NCBI RefSeq assembly: GCF_900092655.1
Contig: NZ_FLUY01000766.1
Span: forward strand, 1 to 44,306
Direction: 5' to 3'
Source: Candidatus Thiosymbion oneisti
GTDB lineage: Bacteria; Pseudomonadota; Gammaproteobacteria; Chromatiales; Chromatiaceae
DNA: 44,306 bases
The notes under the pieces were generated by a model that ran no database searches, had not been told where the DNA came from, and was given only the letters and a program-made list of their open reading frames with translations. The position numbers and the translations under genes are program-made. Positions 1 to 8,129 of this stretch are shown here, piece after piece (within the stretch, counting starts at the first letter, position 1; every line of letters begins with the position of its first letter).

Positions 1-75
1 CCGGGAGAGGGGTTGGGGAGAGGGGATCAAAAAGATGAATCGCGCTACTTTTTCACTTATAAGTTTACCACTACC
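1..75 (+). repeat. Right part of a GGTAGTGGT-ended MITE (family 2), cut by the window edge
   Basis: The sequence carries the G-rich block GGGAGAGGGGTTGGGGAGAG followed by an A-rich stretch and ends TTTACCACTACC. The same order is seen at 18286-18448 (reverse), 27240-27445 and 37808-38014. The left end lies outside the window. Confidence 0.75.
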
Positions 76-88
76 TTAATCTGCAACG

Positions 89-466
89 ATGATACCGCAC
101 CATGCTCAGCGCCTTATAGAAGACGCACTCGCCCGCCAGGCGGCGGTGGCGGTCATCGGCCCGCGTCAAGTCGGCAAGACCACCTTGGCGCTGGAAATCG
201 CTCAGAGCCGACCTGCGATTTATCTCGACCTGGAGGCGATGGCGGGCCGTGAGAAGCTGTCCGATCCGGTGCTCTTTCTCGACCAGCAGGTGGACAAGCT
301 GGTCGTGCTCGACGAAATACACCGCATGCCTGCGTTGTTCGAGGCACTGCGAGGCATCATCGACGCCGGTCGTCGCTCAGGCCGTCGGACCGGCCGTTTT
401 CTGATCCTGGGCATTGAAACCCGTGATGAGTTGTTTGGACATCCTGTCGTCGGCGCGAGCTGGGAA
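89..466 (+). pseudogene. Broken AAA+ ATPase (ATPase/DUF4143 family), internal deletion
   Basis: The reading frame opens at the ATG at 89. It shows a P-loop GPRQVGKTT about 24 residues in, and a Walker B-like LVVLDEIHRMP, typical of the AAA_14/DUF4143 ATPases that are common and often mobile in bacteria. After RFLILG the protein jumps directly to IETRDELFGHPVVGASWE, which in intact relatives lies some 150 or more residues further on. The central part is therefore deleted, and the C-terminal DUF4143 nuclease-like region is missing. Beyond about 466 the frame runs into repeat DNA and has no homology I recognise. Intact relatives are about 380-430 residues. The junction may have formed by recombination between two LLG-type coding segments. 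Probably non-functional. Confidence 0.7.
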
Positions 467-633
467 GCGAAGCGTGCCCATCAATCCATAGCTGTTGGGC
501 ACGGCGCGATAGAGGCCACAGACTCGATCGCCGGGTCGGCAGCGCGCCGTTGCCCAACCTACCCGACTCGCTTCCGGCCAAGTCGGTCCCCCAAACAGTG
601 CTGTCCGGCATTATTTTGGTGCTGCCCGAGAGG

Positions 634-852
634 GCGTCGTGTTGCGTTACGCCGCGGTCGGCGCCGTGCTCCGCCAAACGTTTTCTCGCGCGGCTAACGC
701 AACCTACACCTAAAGCAAGGTCCGCGCGGGCAGGCAGCACGGCGGGGAATATGGGTGTAGGTTGTGTTAAGACGCCGGCACTGACCTGGCAGACGATCAG
801 CGAGCCTTGGTGCGTCGCAACGCAACAGGTCCGGTCCCCCAACCAGCGCCTT
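634..852 (-). repeat. Family 1 repeat (nested GTTGCGTTA inverted repeats), copy A
   Basis: It begins GCGTCGTGTTGCGTTACGCC and contains GCTAACGCAACCTACACC and GGGTGTAGGTTGTGTTAAG as inner inverted repeats. It ends in CGCAACGCAACAGGTCCGG. It is the reverse complement of the copies at 32354, 35863, 39493 and 42587. The outer GTGTTGCGTT/AACGCAACA and the inner pair make a nested palindrome. Confidence 0.75.
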
Positions 853-1171
853 TTCTAAGAAGAAATCCGGCATCGTTACCTGGCTTGCCTGTATTGACAG
901 CTCGCCTAGGCGAGTGGAATCGGAATGGTATCCTTCCGTTCAACCGGAGTGTCACCAGGTTCTGGATGGAAACGGGACATCGTTTGATGAAGGGGCCAGG
1001 ATTATCCTGGCCCCTACTCTACCGGTTCCAATCGGTGCAGCTCGGAACGTCGCGGAGGGCGTTCCCTACAATCCCAAACTCTTGTGATTCCCCCTGTAGA
1101 GAACTGCCTCTGTGTCATCCCGTGAACCGTTCGGAACCCCGGATCGAGTGTTCCCTCCGTCATCCTTCGTC
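853..1171. other. Gene-free stretch downstream of gspF
   Basis: No coding frame with protein-like composition was seen here. The only structure noticed is a 12-bp perfect inverted repeat at 991-1015, annotated separately. Confidence 0.5.
991..1015. repeat. 12-bp perfect inverted repeat (hairpin)
   Basis: AGGGGCCAGGAT is followed after one base by ATCCTGGCCCCT. It lies about 160 bases past the gspF stop. No T-run follows on either strand, so it is not a classical rho-independent terminator. Confidence 0.6.
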
Positions 1172-2380
1172 CTATATCACCAACTCGTTGGCACCGAGGA
1201 TAGGGACGATGATGGAGATGATGATCCCAGCCACCAGGATGCCAAGCCCGACGATCAGCACGGGCTCCAACAGGGTGAGCAGGCGCTTGACGCTGGCTTG
1301 GACCTCTTTGTCGTAGATCTCTCCGACTTTGGCGAGCATGGCGTCCAGGTGGCCGGACTCCTCGCCGACCCGGATCATTTGCAGCGCCAGCTGGGGTAGG
1401 ATCTCGCGCCGTGCTACCGGCTCGGCCAAGCCGCGGCCGTGTTTGAGGTCTTCGCCCACCTCATCCAGCAGCCCCGAGAGCTTGCGGTTGGACACCACCT
1501 CCTTGGATAGATTCAGGGCACTGAGCAGTGGCAACCCGTTTTTCAGCAGCGTCGAGAGGGTGTGACAGAAGCGTGCGGTCTCCAGTTTCCAGATCAGGTC
1601 CCCGAACAGGGGTAGAGCCAGCAGCCGCCGGTCGAGCCGGGTCCGCACCGCCGGGTCTTGGAGCCGGCGTTCCACGGCCAGGGCAATCAGCGCGACCACT
1701 GCGAGCAGGGCCCACCAGTAATCCCGGAACAGGTCGCCGACGGCAATGACGATGCGGGTCGGCACGGGCAGGGCCGCCCCCATGTCTGCGAACAGGACCG
1801 AGAACTGGGGAACCACGAATACCAGCAGCATGATCACCGAGAGACCGGCTACCACCAACAGGATCAGGGGGTAGATCAGGGCCGAGGTGATGGTCTCTCT
1901 CAGTTCGGCAGTGCGCTCCAGGTAGTCGGCCAGGCGACCGAGCACCACCTCCAAGGTACCGCTGGCCTCGCCGGCACGTACCATGTTCACGTACAGGCGC
2001 GGGAACTGTCCGCCTTGTTCTTCCAGGGCCGCGGCGAAGGTGGAACCGCCGCGCACCCGCCTCTGTAAGCTTGTCATGACCCGGACGATCCGTTCTTCCG
2101 GTGCGAGATCGATCAGGATCTGGAGGGAGCGGTCCAGGGTCAGACCGGACTCCAACAGGGTCGAGAGCTCCCGGGTAAGCACGGCGATCTCTTTCGCCGT
2201 GAGGGGGCGCACCCGACCCTGGCGCAACCGGTCACTCAGTCCGCCGGCAGGTCGGATCTTGAGCGGAATCAGGCCCTGCCCCTGGAGCTGCCGAATCACG
2301 GCCCCCGCATCGGGTGCCTCCAGCTCGCCCTCCGTGGCCTCGCCGTCCTGACGCACCGCCTGGTAGGTGAACCGTGCCAT
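1172..2380 (-). CDS. gspF: Type II secretion inner-membrane platform protein GspF (PilC family)
   Basis: 402 residues from the ATG at 2380, which lies 4 bases after the gspE stop. A longer upstream extension inside gspE is rejected because MARFTYQAVRQDGE is the classic GspF N-terminus. The protein has two T2SSF domains (about residues 70-195 and 275-395), each with the conserved FPxLYVNMVRAGE/LALQMIRVGEESG signature, and three hydrophobic membrane segments. GspF is the polytopic platform that couples the GspE ATPase to pseudopilus assembly in the inner membrane. Pairing with gspE supports T2SS; the related type IV pilus PilC is the alternative. No gspG-type pseudopilin gene follows, so the pair is isolated here from the usual operon. 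Confidence 0.88.
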   Translation of the reverse strand: MARFTYQAVRQDGEATEGELEAPDAGAVIRQLQGQGLIPLKIRPAGGLSDRLRQGRVRPLTAKEIAVLTRELSTLLESGLTLDRSLQILIDLAPEERIVRVMTSLQRRVRGGSTFAAALEEQGGQFPRLYVNMVRAGEASGTLEVVLGRLADYLERTAELRETITSALIYPLILLVVAGLSVIMLLVFVVPQFSVLFADMGAALPVPTRIVIAVGDLFRDYWWALLAVVALIALAVERRLQDPAVRTRLDRRLLALPLFGDLIWKLETARFCHTLSTLLKNGLPLLSALNLSKEVVSNRKLSGLLDEVGEDLKHGRGLAEPVARREILPQLALQMIRVGEESGHLDAMLAKVGEIYDKEVQASVKRLLTLLEPVLIVGLGILVAGIIISIIVPILGANELVI

Positions 2381-2384
2381 CGGA

Positions 2385-4163
2385 TCAGGTCTCCTCGCCG
2401 GCGACCCGCATGACCTCTTCGAGCGTCGTGCGTCCGGCCAGGGCCTTGCGCAGACCGTCTTCATACATGGTCGACATCCCTTCCGCAAGCGCCTGACGTC
2501 GGATGTCGGTGGCGGTGGCATGGGAGAGCACCGACTGGCGAATGCGGTCGGTCATGATCAGGACCTCGGTGATTACCAGGCGTCCCAGGTAGCCGGTGTC
2601 GTTGCACTGCCCGCAGCCCACCGCACGGTATAGCAAGAAGTCCTCCTGGTCCGGGTCCCGCAGGCGCGCGAACTTGGCAGCCAGCGCCGGCAGGGGCCGG
2701 TAGGGCTCACGGCAGGCCGGGCACAACCGACGGACCAGGCGCTGCGCCAGGATACCGTTGATGGTGGAGGTCAGCAGATAGTCCTCCACCCCCATGTCCA
2801 GCAGGCGGGTGACGCCGCTCGGGGCGTCGTTGGTATGCAAGGTGGAGAGCACGATGTGACCGGTGAGGGCCGACTGCACGGCGATCCGCGCAGTCTCGGT
2901 GTCACGCATCTCGCCGACCATGATGATGTCCGGGTCCTGGCGGACGATGGAGCGCAGGGCCCCCGCGAAGGTCATGCCGATCTGCGGCTTGACCTGGATC
3001 TGATTGATGCCCGCCAGCTGATACTCCACCGGGTCTTCCACGGTGATGATTTTGCGCTCCTGGGTGTTGAGGCGGCTCAATGCCGTATATAGGGTGGTGC
3101 TCTTGCCGCTGCCCGTGGGCCCGGTGACCAGAAAGATACCATAGGGCATGTCCAGGATGGTGCCGAGCCGCTCCCGGGGCGGGCCGTCGAATCCCAGGGC
3201 GTCGAAATCGAAGCGCACGCTTTCCTTGTCGAGCAGACGCATGACCAGGCTCTCACCGAACAGGGTGGGCACCGTGGACACCCGCAGATCGAGCTCCTTG
3301 CCTTGTACCCGCAGGGGGATACGCCCATCCTGGGGCAGGCGACGCTCGGCGATGTTGAGCTTGGACATGATCTTGATGCGGGAGATGACCGCGGCAGTGG
3401 AATGGGTTGGCGGAGAGTCCGTCTCCTTGAGGATGCCGTCGATCCGGTAGCGGACCTTGAGCTGGTCCGCGAAGGGCTCGATATGGATGTCCGAAGCGCG
3501 GGACTCCACCGCGCGCTGGATGATCTGATTGACCAGCCGGACCACCGGTGCCTCGCTGGCCAGGTCTTTGAGGTGCTCGATGTCGTCCTCGGAGACCTCG
3601 CCAAACCCCGGTGTGGACTCGTCCGCTCCGGTCTCGCCCTCCGCCTGCTCGTAGAGGCGCGTCACGGCCAGCTCGATCTCCGACGGCAGACCGACGGTGC
3701 AGGCTACCCCTTTAGCCGCGGCCATGGTCAAGGCATCCGGCACGAAGGCATCGGTGGGATCCGCCACGGCAACAGTGAGCCCCGCCTCGTCGTCGCGCAA
3801 CGGCAGCACGCCGGCGTCCTTGAGAAAGCGGGGGCTGAACAGCTCCGGCGCAACCGATGATTGGGGGAAGTCGGCAGCTTCCACCAAGGGGAGGTCCAAA
3901 ACGTGCGAGAACGCCAGCGCCATGTCCCGTTCCGAGACCAGACCGAGACGAACCAGCATCCGCGGGATCGGGTCGCCGCTCTCTTCCCCCAGGCGCCGGG
4001 CGCGTGCCAGATCCGGGTTTCCGAGCTTGCCCTGTTCCTGGAGGAAAGCGACGACACGGGATTCGATGGGTTCCTCCGACGCCAAGGCCGACGATGTGCC
4101 CGCGGGAACCTGGTCTTCTACTCCGTCAGCGGTAGCTGGTTGCGACTGATCGTGCAAATTCAT
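2385..4163 (-). CDS. gspE: Type II secretion system ATPase GspE
   Basis: 592 residues. An N-terminal T2SSE_N/MshEN-like region (about 30-190) precedes the secretion ATPase core. Visible motifs are the Walker A GPTGSGKST (about residue 348), the Asp box after it (TVEDPVEY), Walker B DPDIIMVGEMRD, a His-box LSTLHTND, and the zinc-binding pair CPAC...CGQC (about 480 and 515) typical of GspE/PilB. The cytoplasmic hexameric ATPase powers pseudopilus extension through GspF, the next gene. Start: the ATG at 4163 gives MNLHDQSQ; the first ~30 residues are poorly conserved, so a slightly later start is possible. Upstream DNA contains two large hairpins (4189-4259, 4333-4396). Confidence 0.9.
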   Translation of the reverse strand: MNLHDQSQPATADGVEDQVPAGTSSALASEEPIESRVVAFLQEQGKLGNPDLARARRLGEESGDPIPRMLVRLGLVSERDMALAFSHVLDLPLVEAADFPQSSVAPELFSPRFLKDAGVLPLRDDEAGLTVAVADPTDAFVPDALTMAAAKGVACTVGLPSEIELAVTRLYEQAEGETGADESTPGFGEVSEDDIEHLKDLASEAPVVRLVNQIIQRAVESRASDIHIEPFADQLKVRYRIDGILKETDSPPTHSTAAVISRIKIMSKLNIAERRLPQDGRIPLRVQGKELDLRVSTVPTLFGESLVMRLLDKESVRFDFDALGFDGPPRERLGTILDMPYGIFLVTGPTGSGKSTTLYTALSRLNTQERKIITVEDPVEYQLAGINQIQVKPQIGMTFAGALRSIVRQDPDIIMVGEMRDTETARIAVQSALTGHIVLSTLHTNDAPSGVTRLLDMGVEDYLLTSTINGILAQRLVRRLCPACREPYRPLPALAAKFARLRDPDQEDFLLYRAVGCGQCNDTGYLGRLVITEVLIMTDRIRQSVLSHATATDIRRQALAEGMSTMYEDGLRKALAGRTTLEEVMRVAGEET

Positions 4164-4188
4164 AGTCTTCGGGGATGAACCGCCATCT

Positions 4189-4259
4189 CATTTATTCGTC
4201 CGCAAATAAACGCAAATTGTAACAATTCTTATTTGCGTTTATTTGCGGACGAATAAATG
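4189..4259. repeat. 29-bp perfect inverted repeat hairpin
   Basis: The left arm is 4189-4217 and the right arm 4231-4259, identical when reverse-complemented, around a 13-nt loop. The core TTTGCGTTTATTTGCGG resembles the imperfect hairpin at 7389-7476. It sits just upstream of gspE and is very AT-rich compared with the flanks. Confidence 0.85.
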
Positions 4260-4332
4260 CGTTAGTGCAGCGTAGTAGAAATACTAATGCTATTTGTTAA
4301 GTGGATTTGTACCAGAACGAACCGCACCGAAG

Positions 4333-4396
4333 AACCACGGATGGACACGGATAAACACGGATTGTGATCTGTGTTTATCCGTGTCCATCCGTGGTT
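4333..4396. repeat. 26-bp perfect inverted repeat hairpin with internal ACGGAT iterations
   Basis: The left arm 4333-4358 and right arm 4371-4396 match perfectly around a 12-nt loop. The arm itself contains the iterated words CACGGAT, GACACGGAT and AAACACGGAT. The stop codon of the dehydratase gene (TAA at 4377-4375) lies inside the right arm. Confidence 0.85.
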
Positions 4397-6258
4397 TCAA
4401 TGCAGTGAAGTGGACCCCCAGGCGCCTCGCGCCATTGAGGTATCAGGGTACCGAGCGCGGCGTATAGGGCCGCTTCGTCACCGGCCCGGACGCCGGTTTC
4501 CAGTGCTTCGAGTCCGCGCGCCAGTTCCTCCGACTCCGGCACCAGCCCGCGCCGGGCAACGCGAATCTTGGGATGTGCAGTCTCCGCCAAGTCTTCCGAT
4601 TCGTAGAAGAGCTCTTCGTAGAGCTTCTCGCCGGGCCGCAAGCCCACATACTCGATGGCGATGTCCTCACCGGGGAGCTGGCCGGAAAGACGGATCATCT
4701 GATCTGCCAGGTCGGCAATCGCGATGGGTTCACCCATATCGAGCACGAAGATCTCGCCGCCCCGCCCGATGGCTGCTGCCTGCATGATTAGCTGGCAGGC
4801 CTCGGGGATGGTCATGAAGAAACGCTTGATCTCCGGATGGGTGACAGTCACCGGTCCACCGCGCTCGATCTGGCGTCGGAACAAGGGCACCACGCTGCCC
4901 GCCGAGCCCAGCACGTTGCCGAAACGCACCGTCTCGAAGCGGGTCTTCGAAGCTTCGAAGATCGCCTGACAGAGGATTTCGGCCGCCCGTTTGGTCGCCC
5001 CCATGATGTTGATCGGATGCACCGCCTTATCGGTGGAGATCAGGACGAATTCCTCGCACCCGAAGTCGTCTGCGGCCTGGGCAACGACTCGTGTACCTAA
5101 AACATTGTTGCGGACTGCCGAGTGTATCTGCTGTTCCAACAGGGGCACGTGCTTATAGGCCGCGGCATGAAAAACGACCCGCGGTCGTTCCCGCTCAAAC
5201 AGCTCACGCACAGCCGCCGCGTCAGTGACATCGAGCAGAGCGCACGCCAGCTCCACCAGGGGATAGGTGTCCCGCAGCTCCGACTCGATACGGTACAGGT
5301 TGTATTCACCGTTGTCCGCCACCAGGAGCCGTGTCGGCCGCGCGGTCGCAATCTGGCGGCACAGCTCGGCGCCGATCGATCCACCGCCCCCGGTCACCAA
5401 GACCACCCGGTTTTCCAGGGAACAGTGGATACTGTCCTGATCGAGTCGCACCGGGTTGCGGCCGAGCAGGTCCTCAATGGAAACCGGGTGCACCTGGCTG
5501 ATGGACACCTGCCCCGCCATCAGGTCCCGCAGCGGTGGAACGGTACGGTAAGGCTTCCCGGCCCGTTGGCACAGCTTTACAAGGTGCTGCATTTGCCTGG
5601 TCGATGCGCTGGGAATCGCCAACAGGATCAAATCCACGGACAGCCTCACGACTAGCTCCGGAATCTCGGCCGTTGTTCCGCGGATCGGGATACCGTGCAG
5701 TTCGCTGCCGCGTCGGCGCGGCTTGTCGTCCACAAAGGCCACGGGGAGATAGGCCGGATGCGGATCTCGCAGCATATCCCTGACCAGCATCTCCCCGGCG
5801 CGGCCGGCCCCCACGATCAGGACCTGTTGCGCGTCATGCAGGGCCAGTCGGTGATCCTTCAGCCGCCGGTAGAGCAGGCGCGGGCCGGCCAGCAACAGCA
5901 TCTGCAGTCCCAGGTACAGCAAGGGAAGGGAGCGCGGTACCCCCTGCATACGGTCGAAGATGAACAGAGCAAAGAAGATCAGGGCCGTGCCTGCCAGGAC
6001 CCCCTTGGCAATGCGCATCAGGTCCGGTAGCGAGGCGAAGCGCCAGATGCCGCGATAGAGCCCGAATACCCAAAAGACAGAGGCCTGGATGAGCAGTACT
6101 AGGGGCAGGGCCGTCAAGGCACGGTCCAGGAACGGTTCCGGAATCACCCCGAGATTGAAGCGCAGCCAATAGGCGCCGAGCCAGGCCACCGGAACCATCG
6201 CCAGGTCATGGACGAATGCCGCAGTGCGCGAGCGCAGGCGATCGACCCAGGGCTTCAT
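4375..6258 (-). CDS. Membrane-anchored nucleotide-sugar 4,6-dehydratase/epimerase (CapD/WbpM/FlaA1-like)
   Basis: 627 residues. The N-terminus has about four membrane helices, then a first Rossmann CoA-binding-like domain (VLIVGAGRAGEM near residue 148). The catalytic SDR domain begins at TGGGGSIGAEL (about 287). The active-site region STDKAVHPINIMGATKR (about 407) carries Met instead of the usual Tyr before the catalytic Lys, as in the WbpM/CapD subgroup. Such enzymes act on UDP-N-acetylglucosamine to make UDP-4-keto-6-deoxy sugars for O-antigen, capsule or glycoprotein glycans. The start overlaps the stop of the upstream transferase gene by four bases (ATGA), implying translational coupling. 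The last codons and the TAA come from the hairpin at 4333-4396, so the C-terminal tail (HCIETTDGHG) is repeat-encoded. Confidence 0.88.
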   Translation of the reverse strand: MKPWVDRLRSRTAAFVHDLAMVPVAWLGAYWLRFNLGVIPEPFLDRALTALPLVLLIQASVFWVFGLYRGIWRFASLPDLMRIAKGVLAGTALIFFALFIFDRMQGVPRSLPLLYLGLQMLLLAGPRLLYRRLKDHRLALHDAQQVLIVGAGRAGEMLVRDMLRDPHPAYLPVAFVDDKPRRRGSELHGIPIRGTTAEIPELVVRLSVDLILLAIPSASTRQMQHLVKLCQRAGKPYRTVPPLRDLMAGQVSISQVHPVSIEDLLGRNPVRLDQDSIHCSLENRVVLVTGGGGSIGAELCRQIATARPTRLLVADNGEYNLYRIESELRDTYPLVELACALLDVTDAAAVRELFERERPRVVFHAAAYKHVPLLEQQIHSAVRNNVLGTRVVAQAADDFGCEEFVLISTDKAVHPINIMGATKRAAEILCQAIFEASKTRFETVRFGNVLGSAGSVVPLFRRQIERGGPVTVTHPEIKRFFMTIPEACQLIMQAAAIGRGGEIFVLDMGEPIAIADLADQMIRLSGQLPGEDIAIEYVGLRPGEKLYEELFYESEDLAETAHPKIRVARRGLVPESEELARGLEALETGVRAGDEAALYAALGTLIPQWREAPGGPLHCIETTDGHG

Positions 6259-7298
6259 GGCGCAGCAGTACCCGCCGACCGTTCAGCCAAACGGGTCTTG
6301 ATACCGAGCGCGAGGTAGATGACCACCCAAGCACCGAGCAGGAACCACTGATCGCGCATACCCAGGTCCCGCGCCGCCACGGCGGTGACTGCACAGGCCC
6401 CCATGAGCAGATAGGACCAGAGGACGGTCCTGCGGTGGCTCCAGCCCGTCAGCACCAGGCGTTGATAGTGGTGGGAACGGTGGGCCTGCCAGACGCGCTC
6501 GCCGCGTACCAAGCGGCGTAACAGGGTCCAACTGGCGTCCACAATGAAGGGCGAGAACGCCAGCCAGGCCACCCATAATGGGAACAAACCGCGCCGGGTC
6601 CCGATGAGAGACAAGGTTGCCGCCAGCAGACCCAGGACGGACGAGCCGAGATCCCCGAGAAAAATCCGGGCCGGCGGGAAATTGAACAGGAGGAATCCGG
6701 CCGCCGCCGCAACCACGACGCCGTTGGCCAGCGCAAATCCCGGATCCTCACCCTGCCAACCCAACACCCCTAGGGCCCCGAAGCCGAACACCGCCATTCC
6801 CCCCGCGAAACCGTCCATACCATCCATGAAATTGTAGAGATTGACCATCCACACCAGGTAGCCGAGGGTCAGGAACCAGGACAGGGTATTCGACAGCTCC
6901 CGGTAGATGCCCGGCAGCTCGATACCGGACCAGGCGATTCCCCCAACCAACAAGAGAATACCGGCACCTAAGTGAGCGGTGAGACGATAGCGGGCCCGGA
7001 CCCCGCCGTGGTCATCGAGAAGGGAAATCCCCCCTACCAGGAGCAGGGCGCCCCCGATCCAGGCCCAGGGGGAAGGTAAGGGAAAGGCCGCGAGTGCAAG
7101 GACATAGGCAACCGCAAGTGCGGTGCAGATCGCAATCCCCCCGGTGCGCGGTAGGACGCCTGCATGGAGTGAACGTTCGTTCGGCAGATCGACCATGCGG
7201 GAGAAAAGCGCGGGAGAACGGGAAAACCACCAAGTCAACAAGGTACTGATCGTAAAGGCCACGACCAACGAAACGAAGACAACGACGGCCTGGCTCAT
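6255..7298 (-). CDS. Undecaprenyl-phosphate sugar-1-phosphate transferase (WecA/WbpL/MraY family, GT4)
   Basis: 347 residues, about ten membrane helices. Conserved polyprenyl-phosphate transferase motifs are visible: DLPNERSLHAG with PRTGG near the N-terminus, LLDDHGGVRARYRL, NLYNFMDGMDGFAGG (the DDxxD-equivalent region) and FLGDLGSSVLG, followed by a His-rich cytoplasmic loop (HRSHHYQRL). The enzyme transfers a HexNAc-1-phosphate from a UDP-sugar to undecaprenyl phosphate, the first step of O-antigen or related glycan assembly. Together with the overlapping dehydratase gene it resembles the WbpL-WbpM pair, which makes and then loads a 6-deoxy-HexNAc. Start: ATG at 7298 with GGAG about ten bases upstream. 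The exact sugar cannot be read from the sequence. Confidence 0.88.
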   Translation of the reverse strand: MSQAVVVFVSLVVAFTISTLLTWWFSRSPALFSRMVDLPNERSLHAGVLPRTGGIAICTALAVAYVLALAAFPLPSPWAWIGGALLLVGGISLLDDHGGVRARYRLTAHLGAGILLLVGGIAWSGIELPGIYRELSNTLSWFLTLGYLVWMVNLYNFMDGMDGFAGGMAVFGFGALGVLGWQGEDPGFALANGVVVAAAAGFLLFNFPPARIFLGDLGSSVLGLLAATLSLIGTRRGLFPLWVAWLAFSPFIVDASWTLLRRLVRGERVWQAHRSHHYQRLVLTGWSHRRTVLWSYLLMGACAVTAVAARDLGMRDQWFLLGAWVVIYLALGIKTRLAERSAGTAAP

Positions 7299-7388
7299 TG
7301 GTCACACTCCGAACCAACAGCACGCGCTAGTACAGATGCTCCCAATTACCGATAACATTGAGCGAGCAGGATCTGCATGGAAAAGTTA

Positions 7389-7476
7389 GCCGCAAATCAA
7401 CGTAACGGGATGAAGAAACGTCGATGATGGCAAGTCGATTGCAACCGATTTGCGTTGATTCGCGTTCATTTGCGGC
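7389..7476. repeat. Imperfect inverted repeat related to the 4189-4259 hairpin
   Basis: GCCGCAAATCAACG at 7389 pairs with CGTTGATT...ATTTGCGGC ending at 7476, the right arm carrying a 7-base insertion. The word ATTTGCGTT is shared with 4231-4259. The two hairpins bracket the sugar-transfer module. The rest of 7299-7561 shows no gene. Confidence 0.55.
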
Positions 7477-7561
7477 AAAAAAGAATTCTCATTCGACGGG
7501 AACATGGCGAAATCTCTGGTAGGGTGATGCTTCCGTTATCTGCGCGCAGATGTACCACGGA

Positions 7562-8116
7562 TCAAACCTCCCGCACCAAGGCGGTCTCCACCTCGTCCCG
7601 CTTCGCCTTGCCGACGAGCGACTCGATGAGCTGAAGCGCGAAGTCCATGGCGGTCCCAGGCCCACGGGAGGTGATCAGCTTCCCGTCCACGACCACTGGC
7701 GCCTGGAGCAGGTCCACCTCCGGGAAATCCTCCTGGATGACGGCCCCTGGATAGCTGGTGGCGGACTTCCCGTCGAGCAGACCCACCCCTGCCAGCACCT
7801 TGGGGGCGGCACAGATAGCGGCGATGAAACGGTCTTCGGCTCGATAGCGTTTGAGGAGCGCGTGAATCCGCTCGTCCTGCTCCAGCCGTTGGGCCCCGGG
7901 GAGCCCGCCGGGCAGCACGATCATATCGAACCTCTGGTCCATGACCGCTTCCAGCACGGTGTCGGGTACCAACACCGTGCTGCGACTGGCGCGTACCGGC
8001 CCCTCCGTCAGACCGGCCGTGACCACCTCGATCTCGGCGCGCCGCAATAGATCGATGACGGTGACCGCCTCCAGCTCCTCACACCCCTCGGCCAGGGGAA
8101 CCAATACCCGTGCCAT
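7562..8116 (-). CDS. DJ-1/PfpI family protein (YajL-like)
   Basis: 184 residues of the DJ-1/ThiJ/PfpI fold. Visible signatures are the N-terminal VLVPLAEGCEELEAVTVID with the conserved acidic Glu, and the nucleophile elbow AAICAAPKVLA, whose Cys is the reactive, oxidation-sensitive residue. Length and motifs match YajL/DJ-1, chaperones or deglycases protecting against oxidative and carbonyl stress in the cytoplasm. AGGAG lies 7-12 bases before the ATG at 8116. It is the last gene of the operon beginning at 11648, 13 bases after ctpA. Confidence 0.88.
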   Translation of the reverse strand: MARVLVPLAEGCEELEAVTVIDLLRRAEIEVVTAGLTEGPVRASRSTVLVPDTVLEAVMDQRFDMIVLPGGLPGAQRLEQDERIHALLKRYRAEDRFIAAICAAPKVLAGVGLLDGKSATSYPGAVIQEDFPEVDLLQAPVVVDGKLITSRGPGTAMDFALQLIESLVGKAKRDEVETALVREV

Positions 8117-8129
8117 ATTCGTCTCCTTC

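Noticed and set aside
357-842. Minus-strand 161-residue reading frame
   Set aside because: It runs through repeat copy A; the peptide GVLTQPTP recurs in frames from every family 1 copy and reflects repeat DNA, not a protein family.
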